From: Lumbricus terrestris | Lineage: Eukaryota; Annelida; Clitellata; Crassiclitellata; Lumbricidae | NCBI GenBank assembly: GCA_949752735.1 | Contig: OX457043.1 | Location: forward strand, 40,232,297-40,296,296 | DNA length: 64,000 bases | Direction: 5' to 3' | Shown: one piece after another, positions 54,690 through 64,000 of the stretch | Layout: each line of letters starts with the position of its first letter | Numbering within the stretch: the first letter of the stretch is position 1 | Translations under genes and position numbers: made by a program | Notes under the pieces: model-generated | What the model saw: only the letters and a program-made list of their open reading frames with translations | Databases searched by the model: none | What the model was told of the DNA's origin: nothing

Positions 54690-55740
54690 AGATTTATAGT
54701 CGTATTCGACCTTTCACCCTTTGGACCTTTCAACCTTTCGTCGCTGACGTTTCGTTGCGTCTACCATCAGTTGATTTATTTTGAAATCGTTTCCATGGCG
54801 ACATCAAACGGCGCCTAATGTCTGCCGCGCAGACACACAGAACGATCGACGCCCGGAAGATATGTTACGTTACAGACCTTCACGTCAGCTGATAGGCTAC
54901 CGACGAATATAGCATTGCAAAATATACATATTATAGGCCTACACAATGTATACATTTAGGCTACACAAGCATTGTACTATAGGGTCTAGGCCTACACTGC
55001 AGGCGTCGATCCGCTGTGAAGAAAATACGAGGATTAACTTGTACTGTATATACGAGGATAGACCACGAGCTATATACTGTGGTTTTCGAGAGTGAATTTC
55101 CATGGGGATATGCATGCAGTCGGATCTTGGGATAGCCTAGAGTTTCTGATCTCCTTCGAAACGAAACGCATCTAAATAATGTTATAAAATTATTATGTAT
55201 ATTTGTATAATAGCTGAAGCTATAAGACACTGTTTGAATCTATCGAACAGATCGGCAAGTATAATTTTATATAATAATGTGCGTGCATGTCATTGAAAGA
55301 GATGTATAGCCATCATTGTCGATTTGCAGCTCAAATAGTGTCTGGTGACTAATGTCTAGAGGGCAATAAGCAGATCATCATAATCATTCTCTTCCTAATC
55401 TTCATCCAAGTCATTATCACCAAGATCAGCAGCAGCAGCCAGCAGCAGCATGCAATAACATCATCATTGTGTCATTGTTAGCCGTCATCTTTGTCGTTTA
55501 TGATGTTATGGCACTGAGTCTTCTACAAAGGTATACGGCCAAACTGTTTTCCAGACTCTGCAGCGAGACGTGACTGAGACGGACGCAACCGACCGTGAAA
55601 CATTGCAAAACCTGCTTATCATCAAGTCACGGCTTTGCACAATGTCACCGCCGGCTGAATCACTCTCACGACGACGACCACAGAATTATGCAGATCATCC
55701 TCAGCAGTAATCTAACATATCATCAGTGGCGCAGGTTCTA
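54690..55740. other. Anonymous sequence with an X-box-like site
   Basis: GTTTCCATGGCGAC at 54789-54802 resembles the RFX X-box (GTTNCC-AT-GGYAAC) but with G in place of A in the second half. No gene recognised. CAGCAG-rich short run at 55424-55448. Confidence 0.35.
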
Positions 55741-55755
55741 AACAACTACGGATTA

Positions 55756-55757
<2 letters not shown>

Positions 55758-55846
<89 letters not shown>
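55758..55846. repeat. (ATT)n microsatellite, about 29 units
   Basis: ATT run of about 88 bp. Confidence 0.98.
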
Positions 55847-55847
<1 letters not shown>

Positions 55848-55849
55848 AT

Positions 55850-56645
55850 TATTGATATTATTATTATTAGTGTTGCTATTATTATTATTAGGCTATTATC
55901 ATTGTTATTATTTTTTTGCCCCGAGGTATACAGGATTTCTCAGGGACTTCTTCTTCTTTCCCTTCAGGCTAGGATTATTCCCTCTGGCGAGGGGTCAGCC
56001 AAGGATTTCTCAGGGACTTCACTACCGCCTATAGTATAAAATCACAGTCTGGAAAGGCCCTATTCATACTATTCATTTTATACTATAAAATAAGAATTGA
56101 TTTCGATCGATGTGATTGTTTCATACACGATTTTCATAACTTGAAATAGGTTCTACATGTATGTTGAATGGACATGAAACAATTGCAACGATTTATGTAA
56201 GGTTGTATGCTTTATATTCTATCGTCTAGGTTCTTAACTCGGCGTCTATTCGGCAGGTTCAGACCCAGAACCGTTATAATCCAGATTTAAATCTCTGTAC
56301 CGAGCCACCAGTGGAACTCGAGACGACGTCTTCAAAGCGCATGCGTACACGGCACGTGAGAGTTCGATGGAACAAATGTCCTATAGCTCGTTGGACCAGC
56401 ATATTAGTGCGATTCTCTGCACATTAGAATTTACCGAAATTTCTTTCCATTAAACATTCTGTTTGATGCAACCGTCGCCAGTGCTTTAGTGTAAAAATAT
56501 GAAAATGACGCATTGTAAAGTTACTAAATAAATAATTGGGTCGATGCAACTCAAGTCTGTAATATACATACATGTCCTTATTCGTGACATCGACTTTATT
56601 TCTTTGTTTTCTTTGTTCTGTGTTCTGTTCGTCCATCTCTCTATC
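55850..56645. other. Anonymous AT-rich sequence
   Basis: GGATTTCTCAGGGACTTC is repeated at 55932 and 56002 (70 bp apart). No gene recognised. Confidence 0.45.
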
Positions 56646-56654
56646 AATAGGCCT

Positions 56655-56912
56655 AAGCCCGGTAGAGTAGTGGTTAACACGCTGGCCAAGAGTGCGAGAG
56701 GTAGTGAGTTCGAGCCCCCGTTGAGCGGATTTGCTTTGTAGGCTGCTATTAGCGCCGATTATTGCAGGCGGTCTGCTCAGTTAGTGTAGTTACGATTTGT
56801 GTATTCTGTGATCTCCGTTCTTGTGAATTGTTTAAATTGCATAAGTGTACATTGTAACCGGTTGCGGTGTGTCAAACCGGATTGTTAATAAAGAGAATAT
56901 TATTATTTCATA
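56655..56912 (+). mobile_element. tRNA-derived SINE, third type
   Basis: Head GCCCGGTAGAGTAGTGGTTA (A-box-like), then GAGTTCGAGCCCCCG (B-box-like), body to AACCGGTTGCGGTGTG, ending TTAATAAAGAGAATATTATT. The 3' part is AT-rich. It differs from the GGGGCGCGG SINEs in the body sequence. Confidence 0.65.
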
Positions 56913-56949
56913 TATATTATACTCTTACTGTCTTTCATTATCATCTTCG

Positions 56950-57167
56950 CTCTCCCCCTCTTTCTTTCCTCCATTCTCCCTCTGCTCAATCTTTCTCATC
57001 TGCTCTTCTCTTCCTTTCACTTCTCTTCTCTTTTATCTCATTGTCTCTCTCTCCTTCTCTCCCTCTCCCTCTCCCTGTCTCTCTCTGTCTCTCTGTCTCT
57101 CTGTCTCTCTCTGTTTCTCTCTCTCCTTCTATCTCCCTTTCTCCCTGTCTCTTTGTCTCTATCTCTA

Positions 57168-57211
<44 letters not shown>

Positions 57212-57286
57212 ACCTTCCTTCGCTTCTTTCTCTCATTGTCTATCAATTCTCCATTCTCCCTCCCTTGAATCTCTCATGCCTCCCCG

Positions 57287-57342
<56 letters not shown>

Positions 57343-57372
57343 CACTCTGTCTGTCTCTGCGTCTATCTCTAG
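56950..57372. repeat. CT-rich (CTCTGT) low-complexity region
   Basis: Starts pyrimidine-rich and mixed, then CTCTGTCTCT units (57080-57215), an interruption (57220-57290) and a CT run (57290-57340). Ser/Leu-rich frames here are artefacts. Confidence 0.92.
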
Positions 57373-57379
57373 TTTCTGA

Positions 57380-57615
57380 CTTTTAAGCAAATCCCTCTGA
57401 AAAGCTCTTAAGGACGCACACAATGCACCGCAATCGACAGACTCCGTCGAGTCGACGCAAATTCCCGCAGCGCTGCATCTGCAGTCGACGACTAAACCCG
57501 AATGACTGCGCGACCAGCATGGGACAGAGCGGAAGCCAATCGAAGCATTGCATTTATTTAGCGACTATACACACTTGTTTTGAAAATCTCCAAAGGATTT
57601 TGAGATCAAATAATA
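57380..57615. other. Anonymous sequence, start of a repeat-fused open frame
   Basis: A plus-strand open frame (57423 on) opens with motif-free basic residues and then runs into the CTG tract. I do not annotate it as a gene. Confidence 0.4.
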
Positions 57616-57618
57616 CCA

Positions 57619-57842
<224 letters not shown>

Positions 57843-57889
57843 CCAGCACATCATGAACCATTTACAGTCGCAGCTTAATAATAAAAAAA

Positions 57890-58555
57890 ATAATTTTCCT
57901 TTATTGAACAATCCGGTTGACAGAACGCAATTGGTTACAATTTTTGACAGACTACACAAATCTTAACTATACTAACAGAACATAGCCTACAGCCTGCAAT
58001 AATTGACGCTAATAGCAGCGTATACAAAGCATATCCACATAATGGTGGCTCGTACTTTGTTACCTCACGCACTCTGCGCCAGCGTGTTGTCCATTACTCA
58101 ACCAATGATCCGCACCATTTTTTGATGTAAGCTTACCGTCCCTTTACCGCGACCGACTTTTTTTTATATTAGCAGTTATTATAGCCTCCGTTTTATTATT
58201 TGCTGTTATATTGGGGTTATAGTCTGTAGGCCTATTATGGGTCAGGGACAAAGCCAGGAAGCAATTTATTATGGGAGTTTACATTTTTGTTCTCTCTAAT
58301 GGACATGGTCGCAAAGTAGGCTACAGATAAAAAATTCAGTATCATGAACAGTAAACCACGGGCCAATTGTAAAAACAAGTGCTTCGTTTGAATATTTCCG
58401 ATACTTCGCGAAGTTGAAAACTATGTTCGTAATCTGAAAAATGCGCTATATAAGCTGACAATATTGATCGGAATTCTAGGTTTCAACTACTTGTACGCCT
58501 TCTAACAATTGAGCTAATAACGAGTCTAAATAAATTTGGAAGGCGTAGCCTACAT
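57890..58555. other. Anonymous sequence
   Basis: GCGCTATATAAGC at 58443 resembles a SINE-tail fragment. No gene recognised. Confidence 0.4.
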
Positions 58556-58562
58556 GCAGTTG

Positions 58563-58830
58563 CAGTGGCGTAGACAAGAGAGGGGGTTTCGGGGGTTAAA
58601 ACCCCCCATTGACCTAGGAAAAGTTTTTTTAAAAAAAGGTTATTTATTCACTTAAATAAGAAAAACAAAACAATTGCTTGTAGTAACAATTGTTTTTCTT
58701 ACTTTATTCCCTTTGTCACTTTATTCCCTTATTATTTACTGTAATACTGTTGGGTTGGTGTCAGAAAGGGCTTCCGGTCAGGTCATAAACTCCCCAAAAC
58801 CCCCATCATAAATTCCTGGCTACGCCACTG
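58563..58830. mobile_element. hAT-type MITE, 268 bp
   Basis: Left end CAGTGGCGTAGACAAG and right end CCTGGCTACGCCACTG. Flanks TGCAGTTG (58555-58562) and CGCAGTTG (58831-58838) differ at one position. It shares ends and GGGGGTTTCGGGGGTT with the 160-bp element at 6872, but is longer through an AT-rich middle. Confidence 0.85.
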
Positions 58831-58839
58831 CGCAGTTGT

Positions 58840-59220
58840 GAGAAATGAGTTTTGAAATGAAAGAACAGTCCATAATTAATTAGAAGCTAGACGCCTAACA
58901 GCAGCGGCCATAAGCCATAATGCTGTTTCTATACTGCGCATTGTTCGGCATTGGCCGCAATTTATGTTTCAATAAGCTTACAAAAGGAAATTTGTGGTAG
59001 ACAAATAATCAAGCGCTTGCAAACGCATAAATCTTTGCTGTTGAAAAAGGCTTACACGAGTTGCTGCCGGCCATAAAGCGAACGAGACTAGCTTAGCCAT
59101 AATCAGAGAACGGCGAGAAGCGGTCGACGCGACGCCATGACAGCAAACAAAATGTCCGCATGATGGAAATTAATTGTTAAGCGGCGGACTACAAGTTGTG
59201 CGCGGATTAAAGGCAGAACC
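58840..59220. other. Anonymous sequence
   Basis: Nothing recognised. Confidence 0.35.
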
Positions 59221-59226
59221 AGCGCC

Positions 59227-59340
59227 CCATGGTGACCGCCGTTCCCTCGTATCCATGGTGACCGCCGCTCCCTCGTTACCATGGTGACCGCCGCTCCCTC
59301 GTATCCATGGTGACTGCCGTTCCCTCGTATCCATGGTCCT
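59227..59340. repeat. 26-bp minisatellite carrying CCATGGTGAC
   Basis: Four full units of 26 bp start at 59227, 59253, 59279 and 59305, with a partial fifth at 59331. Each has CCATGGTGACYGCCGYTCCC. Three of the copies have A or T and one has TTA before CCATGG, so the junctions read GTATCC or GTTACC - ATGGTGAC, close to the RFX X-box. Confidence 0.92.
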
Positions 59341-59517
59341 CCTCCTCCGCCGCCGCAGACGATCGAAATCAGACTAAGTAGGATTTATTTCACGAGATCT
59401 TGTGCGGATAAAAGCCAACGAGGCATAGAATCATCGACAAACATTTATATAGCACCGGATTGCATGGAATATTAGTTTCTATCCTCTGCAATACATATGC
59501 ACACGCACACACGCACA

Positions 59518-59534
59518 CAAGCACACACACTCAA

Positions 59535-59622
<88 letters not shown>
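59518..59622. repeat. (CA)n microsatellite
   Basis: About 50 CA units with a few starting interruptions. Confidence 0.97.
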
Positions 59623-59629
59623 CACAACC

Positions 59630-61810
59630 ACACACAATGCGTATAAACAGTTATAAGCGTGCGAAGCATAGGCCTAATGGAATTAAATTTTAAAAGATTT
59701 GTTTGCATATATAGGTGTATAAAATAAGACAGGTGCGGATGTGATGCCTTTAATAATTGAACACAACATTCTATAATGTAAATGTGATGTAATATCTGAG
59801 TAGATCGTACAGAAGGAGCGCTATATAAATGCTCATAACCAATAAGAAAACAAATATCTGTTTCAATTTCTCAGCAGCTAGGTGTATACTTTAATAATTT
59901 ATAGATCATATGGGTCTAATAATTTATTAGACCTCCTCGTCATATCACAGCATGTATCGCTTTTCTCTGTCAATTACATGCAGCTCATATTGTAGGCCCT
60001 ACAGAGTTACGGTGATCAAGTTGATTTACAGTTAGGAGATACGCCGTAATAAATGAGTTACAATAATTCTGCAGATGTTAACATTCTTTGACAATTGAAA
60101 ATGCGTCAAATAACTCAGCGAATAGATGTATTTTGCCCACGACATATAATTATGTCCTACTCGTCGTACATGTATAATTGTATGTTGTATACACACATAA
60201 AACATATTACATACAGGCCTATACGATCAATTTTACACAATATGCATACATACGTACATACATACAGTACATACATCATACATGCTGCGCATATACATAC
60301 AGCCTGTGCACTGTGCAGTAGTGTAATAATGTGAAAATGAATTCGTATGGCTTCAGCATACATCCATAATATTTATGGCTTCAGAACTCGTTTTCGATCA
60401 ATTGCTGCATGGCCATATGACGAGACGGACCAATGGGAGTGCCACCCAACGCCCAATCCACTCGGATAAACAGCAGAAATCTAATCGAAGTACAACAGGG
60501 TTGACCCAAAACTCCCCCCCCCCCCCAAACAGGATTGGCCCAAAACTGCCTCCCCAAAGGTGTTTGCCAATCTTTTGGTCACAAGTTAGGATTTTATAAT
60601 CAAGTTTTACGGACTTAAAGGTAATTCATATTTACGCACAACAACAATCAAATTTTAACGAAAAATGTAAAACAGGACAAAATAATCACTTTTACCGAAT
60701 CCACCCACTGTATTTTGACGATCCAAAAGCATAACGAAGTCACATCTAAATTTTTTTAAATGACACCATTTAATCTAGTCTAAGCATTGGAACTAATGAA
60801 ATGTGCTGTAATGTATTGTAATATAGCCTGGACATTTATTTATAACCGTTGCGGGAATGGAGTAGCCGCTGTAGCGTCTCAGTGCTGCATGAAGAATATT
60901 GTTCTATATACATGTATGATCTGTTGCCATAAAATAATAAATAAGTGTATTCTTTAGAGACTAGAAATTAGATCATAAGAGTGTTCTATAGGTTTTTCTG
61001 CGTACCGGCACCTCGTGAATTCTTAAGCTATACAGCAACTCATAAAATATCGTATTGTGCCAAATAAAAAGTAATGTCTTGATGCTATGAGTCTGAAGGG
61101 TTAGAGAAGAAAAGAGAGATGGTTTGACTGTCCAGTTATGCAAATGCTTCACACCATGTGTGCCATGTTTGAATCGGACCGTGCCTGATCTTTAGAAAGA
61201 TCACTACATGTACTTGCAGCTTGTGTGATTCTTCCTTTGTATGCTCAAGAATTTTTGAAGAACCTCTTTGAACTCTTACAGCTGCAGTGCAACTAGAATG
61301 ATGATGATGTTTGTCAAACCAATGACCTACGATGTGCATCTGAAGACATATTCCACCACGTGCGAATCTCCCTTTCCTTAGACTACAGTTGAACGTGTCA
61401 AGCTTAGAGACAGAACATACTGCACCGAGACAACGGCGCCAACTCAATTAGACCTGAGATTGGATTATATCGGAAAACACTAATTGCCATCATTCGTTAT
61501 TCTCGTCAGAAATTATCTTTCACAAGACGGAGATTACTTCTCCGTGGAGCTAATTAGGGTTTCTTCTTCTTCGACAACGACTGCGACTGCTCTCCAATCT
61601 TCACCAATCTTTGACTTAAGTCGGATAAACAAGGCTACCGTCGTAGTATCCTACAATTATCTCTGTTGAATGAGTGTACTAGGCCTACATGCAAATGATG
61701 CAATGATGCGACCTGGCACAACCGACAACCGTTAATGCGTAATGCGTATGTCACGCTTCTAAGAGGTTTACAGAAGGCTTCGTAATATAAGACGAAAAAT
61801 ACACATACTT
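59630..61810. other. Anonymous sequence with short repeats
   Basis: Holds GGAGCGCTATATAAATGC at 59815 (SINE-tail fragment), an (ATAC)-type run at 60235-60300 and a C-run at 60515-60530. No gene recognised in either direction. Confidence 0.45.
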
Positions 61811-61824
61811 TTAGGCTATAGTTC

Positions 61825-61975
61825 GCTCTGCCATCCTCTCTGGTAGTGTATCCTCGTCTTTCTCTCGTCTGAAAACTTGCCTTTTTTCTCGGGGTTGAAC
61901 CACTGGGAGCGCTTCTGAAAGGCTCTTGCTGCGAGAAGCGCTTTATAAATGGTCAGATACAATACAATGCAATAC
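61825..61975 (+). pseudogene. L2-type LINE 3' end with SINE-like tail
   Basis: A short open stretch reads S-S-F-S-R-L-K-T-C-L-F-S-R-G-stop, similar to the SFKxxLKTxLF end of CR1/L2-type ORF2. It is followed after about 40 bp by GGGAGCGCTTCTGAAAGG and GAGAAGCGCTTTATAAATGG. That last block parallels the SINE tail (GGAGCGCCTCTGAG...GGCGCTATATAAAT). It ends with ATACAATACAATGCAATAC. Confidence 0.6.
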
Positions 61976-61979
61976 AGCG

Positions 61980-62945
61980 TTCGTACACTCGTCTTATAAT
62001 GAATATTTGTTTATTAATTCGAACTAACAAGAACCCGTTCTGTTTCGATGGTTTGGCGATAAACTAAGACTTGTGAGGCGATTCTACTCATCCAAATATC
62101 TGCATCACTATATTATGCATGCCTATTTGGATATTGTGCACGTATATATATAGTCTATGTATACATGTGTATGTGACAGAGCATTACGGAGATGAGCATC
62201 ATCCACATATATACTATTACTGCTGTATAATTGAAATCGTAAGTGATTAACTATACGACTGATTCGGAGAAGTAAAGACGATTGTAAATAATAAATACAC
62301 GAGAATTATAATGCTAGGGCAGGTCTAGCGTATATACATGTAGATGCTGCAATTGAAGACAGTCTCTTCAGTGATGTGTCATTCGCGGTAAGCTGATTAA
62401 TTGATCTATAGGACTGAAGTTGAGAGAGAAAGTCACGCGTTTCCTGATAGAAGAAAGAAAGGGACGCTCTAGGATCTTAGAAATGCTGCAAAGGTTGGAG
62501 ATAGGTCTTAAAGTAAACCAGTTCATCGTTATTGCAACACTGTAATATTATTCTCACAAGAAACACCCGCATTAAGAAAATATGCTTGAAATAACCACTC
62601 TGCTCAGCCACTGTCAAAGACAAGACTCGAACCAAAACACTATACAGGTTTAAAGGTGAACATGCAAGATTATACAACGTGTGCAATCAGATAAAAAAAG
62701 TCTTACACACATATTGTCATCGGACATAGTCTTAGTCACTATTAGGCGTGACTAAAGCAGATTTGAACAGAATGCACAAAAACCAATGTATACATTTATG
62801 AGCATGAATATAAATAAAAACATGCATGTACAAACACGCTTGTAGCCTACGCGTGTGTGTATGCATAAGTGCATGTTTGTGTGCATTCAAGCATAATGAA
62901 CATGCACATACAAACATTCATACATGCATATAAACATTAATAGTC
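61980..62945. other. Anonymous AT-rich sequence
   Basis: No gene recognised. Confidence 0.4.
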
Positions 62946-62947
62946 TA

Positions 62948-63025
62948 CAATGAGCGCTTCTACGTAGGTGGTCTTGAAGGGACGCTACATAAATGGCCCA
63001 AATAAATAAATAAATAAATATGTAA
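62948..63025 (+). mobile_element. SINE/LINE 3' tail fragment with AAAT tail
   Basis: GAGCGCTTCTACGTAGGTGG, CTTGAAGGGACGCTACATAA and AAATAAATAAATAAATA. The (AAAT)n tail matches the SINE at 35680. Confidence 0.65.
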
Positions 63026-63112
63026 ATATATAAATATATAGGTCTACACGCACACACATACATACAATATCATCATCAATGTCAGGGTCATTGAGGTCAT
63101 GGCCATCGTCAT

Positions 63113-63114
63113 TG

Positions 63115-63196
<82 letters not shown>
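63113..63196. repeat. (TCA)n microsatellite, about 27 units
   Basis: Nearly pure TCA run. Confidence 0.97.
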
Positions 63197-63235
63197 AACA
63201 CATACCTTGACCCGCCACTTCCTTATTCTTTTGGC

Positions 63236-64000
63236 TTGGTTCCTACTTCACCTGAGGAAATAAAAAATTTGAGCCACTTGATCCACGACAGTCACAGCCG
63301 TGGCGTTGATGATATCGACCCTCATATTGCTAATTCTTACATTTCTCAAGTCGCAACCCAACTAGCTGAAATAATTAATTGCTCCATCAATACTGGAGTT
63401 GTACCTGATGCTATAAAAATTGCAAAAATAGTCCCTATTTTTAAAAGGGTGACAGGGAGAACCCTTCTAACTATAGGCCCATATCCATTCTTCCTTTTTT
63501 TGCCAAGTATTTTGAAAAAATAATGCATGATAGGCTCAATAAATATGTAGAAAAATCTCATATTATTTTTCCATACCAATATGGCTTTCAATCTGGTCGA
63601 TCTACTTTTATGCCTTTAATTGATATGTATGATAAAATTTCTAAGGCCTTTGAAAACAATGAATATTCTATTGGTATCTTCTTCGATTTAGCAAAGGCCT
63701 TCGATACTGTGAATCATGAGATCCTATTAAAAAATTAGCTAATTATGGCATCAGAGGCATCCAATTAGCTTGGTTTACCAGTTATCTCGAAAGACGTCTC
63801 CAGTGTGTTTCCTGCAATGGAGCTCTCTCAGACTTTAGAGTTGTTAGATATGGTGTGCCCCAAGGTTCTAATCTCGGACCCTTGCTTTTTCTTCTATACA
63901 TTAATGACTTGCCTAATATATCTCCTACTCTTTCATTCATCTTGTTTGCTGATGATACAAATGTCTTCTACTCTCATAAATCCTACCAGAGTCTAATACA
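63236..64000 (+). pseudogene. Non-LTR retrotransposon reverse transcriptase, truncated by window end
   Basis: Reverse transcriptase motifs in order: I-V-P-I-F-K (about 63430), then in another frame N-Y-R-P-I-S-I-L-P-F-F (about 63470), Q-Y-G-F-Q-S-G-R-S-T (about 63580), F-F-D-L-A-K-A-F-D-T-V-N-H (about 63680), then in a third frame Y-G-I-R-G, Y-G-V-P-Q-G-S-N-L-G-P-L-L-F-L-L-Y-I-N-D-L (about 63850-63910) and F-A-D-D-T-N (about 63950). The FADD box holds the catalytic aspartates and the order matches the RT domain of CR1/Jockey-like non-LTR retrotransposons. Frame changes near 63447 and 63735 show the copy is dead unless the sequence has errors. The 5' part (endonuclease) is not in the window. 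Confidence 0.9.

Overview
This is a eukaryotic, almost certainly metazoan, window of gene-poor DNA. It has a split protein-coding gene with a GT-AG intron, relics of tRNA-derived SINEs, non-LTR retrotransposons, hAT and Tc1/mariner transposons, and a very heavy load of microsatellites and minisatellites. The one convincing host gene is a two-exon, minus-strand GPCR at about 46.1-47.75 kb that looks like the sex-peptide/myoinhibitory-peptide receptor family, a family best known from protostomes. With the abundant L2-type SINE tails, this suggests a marine invertebrate, perhaps a lophotrochozoan. The sequence alone does not settle the phylum.

Layout. 0-6 kb is mostly tandem repeats: 18- and 29-bp minisatellites, a 1.3 kb TTCC tract, AGAGAAG, CTGT, CA and AT repeats. 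6.5-14 kb is a cluster of hAT-type elements, most with recognisable 8-bp target-site duplications. 14-25 kb is anonymous sequence with one full SINE, a 15-bp minisatellite with higher-order structure, and scattered microsatellites. 25.7-35.9 kb carries retrotransposon ORF relics, a Tc1/mariner-group element with long inverted repeats (30.55-31.75 kb) and a SINE. 36.8-40.5 kb has another hAT MITE, a solo mariner terminal repeat, a 19-bp minisatellite and a badly decayed minus-strand coding relic. 41-46 kb is anonymous with local duplications. After the receptor gene, 49.5-53.8 kb is a stack of mobile elements: a mariner with a hAT MITE inserted in it, a SINE, and a 2.2 kb hAT that itself contains a LINE relic. 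54-63 kb is mostly unannotated with microsatellites, another SINE type, a hAT and a LINE 3' end. The right edge enters a decayed reverse transcriptase that runs out of the window.

How the parts relate. The repeat classes explain one another. The SINEs end in a GCGCTATATAAAT-like tail that also ends a LINE 3' fragment at about 61.9 kb, which implies LINE-driven SINE mobilisation. The roughly 300-bp hAT MITEs share ends, length and an internal motif, so they look like one non-autonomous family moved by an unseen autonomous hAT. The receptor's single intron is largely made of SINE-tail sequence that starts right at the 5' splice site. No operon, CRISPR array or bacterial gene is present. Most long open frames here are translations of simple repeats and are not annotated as genes.
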